Of a stretch of 5,257 bases of DNA, positions 1 to 5,257 are shown in pieces. How positions within the stretch are numbered: the first letter of the stretch is position 1; each line of letters opens with the position of its first letter. Under the pieces are notes generated by a model. The model was not told the DNA's origin. It saw only the letters and a list, made by a program, of their open reading frames with translations, and ran no database searches. The DNA comes from Treponema sp. (GTDB taxonomy: Bacteria > Spirochaetota > Spirochaetia > Treponematales > Treponemataceae). The translations under genes and the position numbers were made by a program. The stretch spans positions 1 to 5,257 of the forward strand of contig JAGARY010000002.1 in the NCBI GenBank assembly GCA_017622055.1. The letters run 5' to 3'.

Positions 1-1142
1 ACAAATGGCTTTCAGAAACTAGTTTAGTAAAATTTATAATTATTATTGCGGCTTTAACTCTTATATTAATATTTCTTTATTATATAACTCATAAAAATAT
101 AGCAAAAAAGTTTTTATTTTCAGCAAAAAACCTTTGGTATCTACCTTTTTTCTATATTGTATCAATGTTTTTTTGCTACTTCATAGGAAATCACGTTTTT
201 TATAAAATAATTAAAGTATTTTCACTTAAAAATCAATTTTCATATTTAATTTTGTTTAATTTTACTTTTTTATTTTTAATATTTTTCTCTTTTTTTAGAT
301 ATAAACTTATCTTTAGTAAAAAATATTATAAAGAAAAAGCATTAGATTTACATGTAGCCATATTATCATTTGTAAATTTGATTTTATTTTCTCTCATAGA
401 CATTACATTATTCCCAATATTTCTTTTAGAATTTTTAGTATTTCTTTTATGTTACAGATTCAGAACAAATACATCAAAAGCATTATATATTATACTTTCA
501 GTTTTGATTTTCATTCCTTACATTTACATCTTTTCAATTAATATTGATTTAAAAAACATTGAAAGAATCTTAATTTTCAATCCTTATTTTTTATTCTGTT
601 TAATATTGATTTCCACACCAATTTTAGTTTTACTTTTTAGAAGCATTTCCTTTAGTGTAAAAAAACAAGGACATAATTTTGAAAAAATTAGATTTTCATT
701 TTACATCACTGCATTAATTTTTATTTATGTTTCAAGTCAAATTATTATTTCAAAAAAAATTGATAAAAAAGATTCAACAAAAATTACAATTTCAAATTTA
801 AATAAAGATGAATCATATATTAATTTTAATTATAGCTCTAAAAAAGTTTTTAATGACATTGTGCGAACAATTAATATTGATTTTGATGAACAACCTGTAC
901 AATGCAATATCTATGTTTCATCAGCCAAAAACCCAATTTTATATTCTAATAATCAGTATATTTCCGAAAAATCTGGTGATGCAATATTCTTAATTCCATA
1001 TTATCCTCCAAAAGATTTAACTTTTGAATATGGAACAAAAAATGAAGAAAGTGATATAACAATAACTGCAATTTTTGAAAAATCAGATTATAATTATGTA
1101 ATGCAAACAAAAACAATTCACATTGGTACAACAGATGAATAA
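1..1142 (+). CDS. Multi-pass membrane protein with C-terminal β-rich domain, 5'-truncated by window edge
   Basis: The reading frame is open from base 3 to the TAA at 1140-1142, giving 379 visible residues. The first in-frame ATG at 165 lies between two hydrophobic segments, and the frame upstream of it is also membrane-like, so the true start is before the window. Counting from base 3, hydrophobic segments lie at about residues 8-28, 44-62, 80-98, 117-133, 135-151, 160-178, 193-212 and 231-249. A hydrophilic tail of about 125 residues (255-379) follows, with alternating β-strand-like patterns (ITITAIF, QCNIYVSS, KTIHIG). It has no signature motif I recognise and no catalytic residues I can assign. 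One possibility is the membrane half of a larger enzyme, such as an M28-type peptidase with a multi-TM C-terminus, but that is a guess because the N-terminal part is missing. It overlaps the downstream dinB start by 8 bp, which suggests co-transcription and translational coupling. Coding status is secure; function is unknown. Confidence 0.85.
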   Translation, partial: KWLSETSLVKFIIIIAALTLILIFLYYITHKNIAKKFLFSAKNLWYLPFFYIVSMFFCYFIGNHVFYKIIKVFSLKNQFSYLILFNFTFLFLIFFSFFRYKLIFSKKYYKEKALDLHVAILSFVNLILFSLIDITLFPIFLLEFLVFLLCYRFRTNTSKALYIILSVLIFIPYIYIFSINIDLKNIERILIFNPYFLFCLILISTPILVLLFRSISFSVKKQGHNFEKIRFSFYITALIFIYVSSQIIISKKIDKKDSTKITISNLNKDESYINFNYSSKKVFNDIVRTINIDFDEQPVQCNIYVSSAKNPILYSNNQYISEKSGDAIFLIPYYPPKDLTFEYGTKNEESDITITAIFEKSDYNYVMQTKTIHIGTTDE

Positions 1143-2304
1143 TCCTCACTGGTATTTACATGTAGATTTAGACGCATTTTTTGCTTCTGTTGAACAATTA
1201 GATCATCCAGAATACAGGGGAAAACCTGTTATTGTTGGTGGTTTACCAAGTGATAAAAGAAGTGTTGTTTCAACTGCCTCCTACGAAGCCAGAAAATATG
1301 GTGTTCATTCAGCAATGCCAACTTGGCAAGCTCTAAAACTTTGTCCAAATGGAATTTACGTTAGAGGAAATCATCAGCGATATGCGGAATTATCATACAA
1401 AATCATGATGATTTTTAAAGATTTTTCTCCTGATGTGGACCAAATGTCAATTGATGAAGCATTTATTGATTTAACAGGAACAGAACAGTTATTTGGCCCT
1501 CCAGAAGAAACTGCAATGAAAATAAAACAAAAAGTAAAAGATTACACAGGATTAACAGTTTCGGTAGGATTAGCTCAAACAAAATATTTAGCAAAAATCG
1601 CTTCTGCAATGTCAAAACCTGATGGATTTTATTTTATAAAACCAGGTACAGAACAAGAATTTATGCTAAATCTTCCACTTGAAAAAGTTTGGGGATTAGG
1701 AAAAAAATCTATAGAAAATTTAAACAAAAAAGGATTTTTTACAACTAAAGATATTTTCAATAAAGATTATGATTATTTAGATTTTTTGTTTGGAACTAAC
1801 ACCGCAAAATTTTTATATAATGTGGTTAGAGGTTTAGACAACAATTCTTTTTCTAGAAAAAATGCAAAAAATCATTCTATAAGTGCAGAAACAACTTTTA
1901 TAACAGATATTACAGATATTTATACAATTGAAACTGCCATTTTAGAGTTAGCACATGGTGTTTTTTTTAGATTATTAAAAGAAAAAAGTTATTCAAAAAC
2001 CGCTTTTATTAAAATTAGATACGATGATTTTTCTACAGTTTCAATTCAACACACTTATGAAAAAAACATTTGTACGTTAGACAGTTTTTACAATTATCTT
2101 CAACAATTATTTGAAGAAAAATATATTCCAAATCGTGGTGTAAGACTAATTGGGGTTGGGCTTGATAACATTGTAAAAGAAAAAAAGCCTGAACAACAAG
2201 AATTATTTGAAACTTACGATAATAAAAAAGAAAAAGTTGAACAAACAATCCTTTCAATGGAACAAAAAAATCCAAAATTAAAAGTTCAAAAAGCAAGATT
2301 ATTA
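1135..2304 (+). other. dinB: DinB module: Y-family translesion DNA polymerase IV, complete
   Basis: Pol IV is a low-fidelity DNA polymerase that extends past damaged template bases in the cytoplasm, recruited by the sliding clamp. Visible family features, numbered from the ATG, are as follows. HVDLDAFFASVEQ (9-21) holds metal ligand D11 and the steric-gate aromatic F16, which excludes ribonucleotides. PVIVGG lies at 31-36. SYEARKYGVHSAMP (49-62) holds nucleotide-binding Y50 and R53. MSIDEAFID (104-112) holds catalytic D107 and E108. SVGLAQTKYLAKIASAMSKP (163-182) completes the palm. VWGLGKKS (185-192) is the helix-hairpin-helix of the thumb. A little-finger domain follows, ending in RGVRLIGVGL. 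QQELF at 354-358 is a clamp-binding motif. The charged tail to about KARLL (386-390) matches the usual end of such DinB proteins, about 390 residues. All catalytic residues are present, so the polymerase looks functional. No LexA-type operator is visible; expression probably comes from an upstream promoter. Confidence 0.95.
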
Positions 2305-5257
2305 AATAATACATTTCAAAAAGGAAATAAATTAAAGCAAATTTTAATTATTTTTCTTTTATCATTTTCCTTGCAAAAAATGAATCCTCAAGCACTTTTT
2401 GACATAAAAATTAGTGATAAATCAAATTTTCAAATAAAAACAGAAGGAAGTTACGAAGCTTCTGTTGAAGAAAATCTTTCTTTTAATTTTTTTCCAAATT
2501 CACCATTTTCTTTTTTGCCAGGAATTCCAGTTTTTAAACAAAATATAGATTTATCATTAGAAGCAAATTTATTAAATAAATTTATATTCAATTTTTCTTT
2601 TAAAGACGAGTTTGCTAATAATACATTTTCATTTTTGTATAATGGAGATAATTATTTTCAAAATTTATTTCTTTCAAACAGGAATGTTATTTTCCCAGAT
2701 TATTATTCTTCAAAAAAAATGGGATATGGTCTAAACGGAGGAACAAACCAAGCACCAGGACTTTCACTTCATTTTGCAGATTATAAAAAAAATAAATGGC
2801 TAGCAGATTTTATTATTCGATATGACATGCTAACTCAAGAAAGTGCCACTTTTTATGGCTCAAACAAAGTTACAGATTTTGAAATTCCAATAAAAAACTA
2901 CTTATACGGATATTCATTTTACATTCCAGATTCAACTGCCCTTTCACAAATTAAAAATATTTATGTTGAAAATGAAAATGGAAAATATTTTGATAAACAA
3001 GGCAGAAAATATCAAAAATTGAACGAATCTCAATATTCAATTTTTTTAGAATATAATCAAATCATTTTTTCTAATGATTCCCTAACTTCACAAAAAGATT
3101 CTTTTATTCCAAGAATTATTATTACATTCCAAAATGACTCAACAACCCAAAATTTAATTTCCACAATTGGAACTTATAAGGACGAAAAATCTTTTTTAGG
3201 CCAAATTCAAACATATTTTGATTCTTCCAATAAAATTTATAATTTGTCTGATTTTTCATACACTTTAGATACAACAATTGAAAATCAAAAGGGATTAGTA
3301 ATTCAAAACAACTACGGATTCTCTCCGTTTTTAATATGTAACACATACAATTTGGGACTAATCAAAAATGTTGATTTATCAATTATTTCTAAAAGTTCTG
3401 AACTTAAAAGCAATCAATACAATATTACAGAACTTTCAAATGAAAGTTTATCAACACAACTTGATTACTTTGAAGAAGCCACTCTTTTAGCACAAATAAC
3501 AAACAATAATTTAAACAATAATTCACTTTCAAATCCAGAAACAAGATATCCATTTGGAAGTTTATCTCCAGAAATCTATATTGGACTTCCTTCAGATTTA
3601 GATTTGGAAATTCTTGCACGAAGTTATTCCCCAGTTAATAATTATTTTATTGGAACAAATGTTTCAGAAGGTTCGGTTCAAGTTTTTGTAAATAATATTT
3701 TAGATTCAAATGCAACTTTCGATTCTAAAACAGGAATTGTTTCACTTGGCAAGAATGTTTCAAATACAGACAAAGTTTTTATTACTTGGGCAAAAGACAC
3801 ATCTGATTTTTCAAAAGGAAATGTTTCGGCAGGAATTGGTTTTTTATATAATTATTTTGATTTTTCAACAGATAATTTTCAAAATAAATTGACTTCAGAT
3901 ATATCAATTACAACAAAATTACCACTTTTATTCACAGATACATATTCTTCATACCAAAATATTCATTCAGCATTTTTGGCTGTAACTTTGGGAACAGATT
4001 TTTATTACAAAAATTTTTATATCTCAGACAAAACTTCTTTATCATTTTTATCAAAAGATATTACAGGTTTATTTTTAGCAAATTCACAAAATGATAATTT
4101 ACAACAAACAAATTATCTTTCTGCTTCAGACGGATTTTCAACCCAAACAGTTCCAAATATTAATTTACCATTAGAAAATTCATACAGAGCTAAAACAGAA
4201 CAAATAATTCCTGTAACAGATTTATCAATTTCTGGATATAAAATTCCTCTATATTGGAATTTTAACCAGTTTAGCAATTTGACTTTTGAAAATCCATCAG
4301 AAAAAAAATATTTTTGGCAAGCAATCGATATAAAACTTTCAAACTTAGAAAATTTAGCAAATTGTAGTGAATTGGAATTTGCAATTCAACCAAACATTTT
4401 TCAAAATTCCACAAATACAAAAGATTTATCTGTTTATTTACAACTTGGAATTAAAGCAGGAACTTCTACAATTTATGATTGGGAAGAACTTCCTTGTTGG
4501 GAAATTACAAATCTTGCAGAAGAAAATGTAATTACAACTTTAGATTTAAACAAAAATGATTGGCAAGTTATTAAAATTAAATTATCAGATTTAGATAGAA
4601 TAAAACTTACTTCTAGTCATGACGCAAGACTTATTGTTGTTTCAAATAACAATTTTGAAAGTTCAGGAACTATTTATTTTGGACCTTACGAACAAATTAA
4701 TCAAAATATTTTTGTTTATTCAAATGAAAATATTGAAACTTCAACAGAAACTGTTTTAGACACAACTTCAAACAGCGCCACATTGGCAAAAATCCAAAAT
4801 AATTATTCCACAAAAATCAATTGGAAAGTTGAAGAGTCCGCATCTGATTTGTCTTTGAATAAAAATTCTAACATTACGGCAATTTCTTATTTTGAATCTT
4901 CAGATTTTTCATCATACAATACAATAAATTTTGATTTTGCATATACATATTCAGAAGTTGAAAATCTTACAAAAATAGATGATTCAACATCCCCCGCTTT
5001 AGAACTTATTTTAGATGAAGGTTCAGAATCTGCTTTAGAAAACGGAAAAATTGCATTAAAAGTTTCACTTTATGATACATCATCTTTATTGACCAAAGAA
5101 ACAATTTATCACACTTTATCTGTTAATACAAAAACAAAAGAAGTATTCATCGACAACACAAAATTACCTTTAACTTCATACAATTTGGAATTAAATAATT
5201 CAATACTTCCAAACAGACAAAAAATTGTTATTAACACAATTTCAAAAAACACAAAAA
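1135..5257 (+). CDS. dinB: DinB (DNA polymerase IV) read in frame into a large exported β-rich protein; 3' end beyond window
   Basis: I translated this frame codon by codon from the ATG at 1135 and found no stop to the window end: 1374 codons, still open. Residues 1-390 are a full-length Y-family polymerase. Residues about 398-423 look like a signal peptide, and about 424-1374 are a long secreted-type β-rich protein. The start is fixed by the first ATG before the HVDLDAFFASVEQ motif, with no other start between them. Its Shine-Dalgarno is weak, which fits coupling to the upstream gene through the 8-bp overlap (ATGAATAA). The two halves make no obvious sense in one polypeptide, because one acts on DNA in the cytoplasm and the other carries an export signal. 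Two separate genes whose stop/start pair is missing here is the most likely ancestry. Whether the fusion is real in the cell cannot be decided from the sequence alone. The halves are described separately below. Confidence 0.85.
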   Translation, partial: MNNPHWYLHVDLDAFFASVEQLDHPEYRGKPVIVGGLPSDKRSVVSTASYEARKYGVHSAMPTWQALKLCPNGIYVRGNHQRYAELSYKIMMIFKDFSPDVDQMSIDEAFIDLTGTEQLFGPPEETAMKIKQKVKDYTGLTVSVGLAQTKYLAKIASAMSKPDGFYFIKPGTEQEFMLNLPLEKVWGLGKKSIENLNKKGFFTTKDIFNKDYDYLDFLFGTNTAKFLYNVVRGLDNNSFSRKNAKNHSISAETTFITDITDIYTIETAILELAHGVFFRLLKEKSYSKTAFIKIRYDDFSTVSIQHTYEKNICTLDSFYNYLQQLFEEKYIPNRGVRLIGVGLDNIVKEKKPEQQELFETYDNKKEKVEQTILSMEQKNPKLKVQKARLLNNTFQKGNKLKQILIIFLLSFSLQKMNPQALFDIKISDKSNFQIKTEGSYEASVEENLSFNFFPNSPFSFLPGIPVFKQNIDLSLEANLLNKFIFNFSFKDEFANNTFSFLYNGDNYFQNLFLSNRNVIFPDYYSSKKMGYGLNGGTNQAPGLSLHFADYKKNKWLADFIIRYDMLTQESATFYGSNKVTDFEIPIKNYLYGYSFYIPDSTALSQIKNIYVENENGKYFDKQGRKYQKLNESQYSIFLEYNQIIFSNDSLTSQKDSFIPRIIITFQNDSTTQNLISTIGTYKDEKSFLGQIQTYFDSSNKIYNLSDFSYTLDTTIENQKGLVIQNNYGFSPFLICNTYNLGLIKNVDLSIISKSSELKSNQYNITELSNESLSTQLDYFEEATLLAQITNNNLNNNSLSNPETRYPFGSLSPEIYIGLPSDLDLEILARSYSPVNNYFIGTNVSEGSVQVFVNNILDSNATFDSKTGIVSLGKNVSNTDKVFITWAKDTSDFSKGNVSAGIGFLYNYFDFSTDNFQNKLTSDISITTKLPLLFTDTYSSYQNIHSAFLAVTLGTDFYYKNFYISDKTSLSFLSKDITGLFLANSQNDNLQQTNYLSASDGFSTQTVPNINLPLENSYRAKTEQIIPVTDLSISGYKIPLYWNFNQFSNLTFENPSEKKYFWQAIDIKLSNLENLANCSELEFAIQPNIFQNSTNTKDLSVYLQLGIKAGTSTIYDWEELPCWEITNLAEENVITTLDLNKNDWQVIKIKLSDLDRIKLTSSHDARLIVVSNNNFESSGTIYFGPYEQINQNIFVYSNENIETSTETVLDTTSNSATLAKIQNNYSTKINWKVEESASDLSLNKNSNITAISYFESSDFSSYNTINFDFAYTYSEVENLTKIDDSTSPALELILDEGSESALENGKIALKVSLYDTSSLLTKETIYHTLSVNTKTKEVFIDNTKLPLTSYNLELNNSILPNRQKIVINTISKNTK
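2194..2208 (+). other. β-clamp-binding motif (QxxLF) of DinB
   Basis: The codons read QQELF (DinB residues 354-358), matching the Q-x-x-L-F sliding-clamp motif that normally lies at or near the extreme C-terminus of Pol IV. It comes just after the last little-finger strand (RLIGVGLDNI) and is followed by about 30 charged residues. This marks where the DinB protein is expected to end, and shows that the residues after about 390 are extra to the family. Confidence 0.85.
2318..2335 (+). promoter_or_regulatory. Ribosome-binding-like AAAAAGGA without a start codon at the DinB/exported-protein junction
   Basis: AAAAAGGA (2318-2325) resembles a Shine-Dalgarno site and lies just before the signal-peptide-like codons. 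At the right distance the frame shows TTA (2332, 6 nt after the site) and AAG (2335, 9 nt after), not ATG, GTG or TTG. One base change would turn the first into TTG or the second into ATG. With a start at 2332 the product would begin MKQILIIFLLSFS, a typical signal-peptide beginning. This suggests a relic or altered start site of an originally separate gene. The match is short and purine-rich sequence is common here, so chance is possible. Confidence 0.35.
2326..2394 (+). other. Signal-peptide-like segment inside the continuous frame
   Basis: The residues NKLKQ (basic), ILIIFLLSFSL (hydrophobic core) and QKMNPQA (polar, ending in Ala) have the n-, h- and c-region layout of a Sec signal peptide. 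A plausible cleavage site follows A420, before LFDIK. No Cys follows the core, so it is not a lipoprotein signal. In the continuous frame it sits at residues 398-420, far from the N-terminus. There it would act as an internal membrane anchor if translated with DinB. Confidence 0.65.
4207..4704 (+). other. Sandwich-like (carbohydrate-binding-like fold) module 1 of the exported protein
   Basis: Residues about 1025-1190 have the strand pattern of a jelly-roll module. It starts IPLYWNF, then has FWQAIDIKLSNL, a middle with LEFAIQ and VYLQLGI, then DWQVIKIKLSDLDRIKL, DARLIVVS and a closing SGTIYFGPY. The W-x-x-I-x-I-x-L-x-D-L strand followed by a G-x-I-Y-F-G strand is common in β-sandwich ligand-binding domains. 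No ligand residues can be assigned. The call rests on pattern only. Confidence 0.35.
4798..5257 (+). other. Second sandwich-like module of the exported protein, cut by window end
   Basis: From about residue 1222 a similar pattern begins: STKINWKVEE, then ITAISYFESSDFSSYNTINF, ALELILDEG, KIALKVSLYD, and KEVFIDNTKLPL near the end. The D-F-S-x-Y-x-x-I-x-F strand followed by L-x-x-x-L-D-E-G is again typical of a β-sandwich. It probably forms a tandem pair with the preceding module. It is incomplete here because the window ends inside it. Fold assignment is by eye. Confidence 0.3.

Larger units (their letters stand above)
2395..5257 (+). other. Large exported β-rich protein, probably surface or outer membrane; 3' end beyond window
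   Basis: About 950 residues follow the putative cleavage site with no stop. They are rich in Asn, Ser, Thr, Phe, Tyr and Ile, have very few Cys (only three seen: LICN, LANCS, LPCW), and show alternating hydrophobic/polar patterns typical of β-sheet. After the signal-like segment there are no long membrane helices, which fits a periplasmic or outer-membrane β-protein. Two stretches stand out: IKNIYVEN with GKYFDKQGRKY (residues 606-626), and EGSVQVFVNN with FDSKTGIVSLGK (845-873), ending VFITW (881-885). Both recall segments of giant SprA-type outer-membrane proteins, in which a GSV-x-V motif is followed by a Y/F-D-x-x-x-G strand pair. Residues about 890-980 contain aromatic-ended strands that could belong to a barrel. 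Two sandwich-like modules follow (about 1025-1190 and 1222 onward). The function is not recognised; the SprA resemblance is by eye and tentative. Confidence 0.6.

Noticed and set aside
165..1142. ATG at 165 as the start of the first gene
   Set aside because: The same frame is open back to base 3 and encodes another clear hydrophobic segment (about residues 8-28) plus the front half of the next one, so the ATG is internal and the gene begins before the window.
2033..2314. Antisense open frame of 93 codons within dinB
   Set aside because: It is a shadow of the conserved DinB little-finger coding strand, with composition typical of reverse-complemented AT-rich coding sequence and no recognisable product. 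The antisense frames at 946-1149, 3122-3346 and 3425-3619 are rejected for the same reason.
2330..2355. Small AT-only hairpin (AATTAAA / TTTAATT) followed by a T-run, terminator-like
   Set aside because: The stem has no G-C pairs and lies within the continuous coding frame. Such inverted repeats are expected by chance at this base composition.
3710..3892. Short + strand open frame of 60 codons inside the exported-protein region
   Set aside because: It overlaps the long open frame in another phase, has no ribosome-binding site of note and shows no protein-like pattern.
2380..5257. ATG at 2380 as the start of a separate exported-protein gene
   Set aside because: It lies after the hydrophobic core of the signal peptide, has no Shine-Dalgarno-like site in front, and would give a protein with no export signal.
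1135..5257. Alternative genetic code as the explanation for the missing stop
   Set aside because: No TAA, TAG or TGA occurs in the frame to be reassigned, TGG encodes Trp throughout, and the upstream gene ends normally at TAA.

Overview
The window is very AT-rich (roughly a quarter G+C by eye; Lys is mostly AAA, Leu mostly TTA/CTT, Arg mostly AGA). It is essentially all coding, on the + strand, with no non-coding gap of any size. It reads as one stretch of an operon from a Gram-negative-type bacterium. The best guess is a Treponema-like spirochaete, based on the style of the DinB C-terminus and a long signal-peptide-bearing β-rich protein right behind it. This is an impression and was not checked against any database. 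TGG is used for Trp and there is no in-frame TGA, so the standard bacterial code fits.

Layout: (1) Positions 1-1142 hold the 3' part of an integral membrane protein with about eight hydrophobic segments and a β-rich C-terminal domain outside the membrane. Its start lies before the window. (2) At 1135, overlapping that stop codon by 8 bp, begins DNA polymerase IV (DinB, Y-family). It is complete, with all catalytic motifs and a β-clamp-binding QxxLF motif. (3) The DinB frame does not close where DinB should end (about 2304-2335). It continues without a stop into a signal-peptide-like segment and then a long, Asn/Ser/Thr/Phe-rich, β-rich exported protein that is still open at the window end. 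The whole open frame is at least 1374 codons (1135 to beyond 5257).

The main oddity is this junction. A cytoplasmic repair polymerase is joined in frame to what looks like the N-terminus of a separate secreted or outer-membrane protein. An AGGA ribosome-binding-like site and a signal peptide are present there, but there is no DinB stop codon and no usable start codon. It could be a genuine fusion, a recent loss of the stop/start pair, recoding or transcriptional slippage at the A-rich junction, or a sequence error.

The exported part shows β-strand-rich stretches, segments reminiscent of the Bacteroidota SprA-type giant translocon family, and two sandwich-like modules near the window end. No RNA genes, mobile elements, CRISPR arrays, convincing promoters or terminators were seen.
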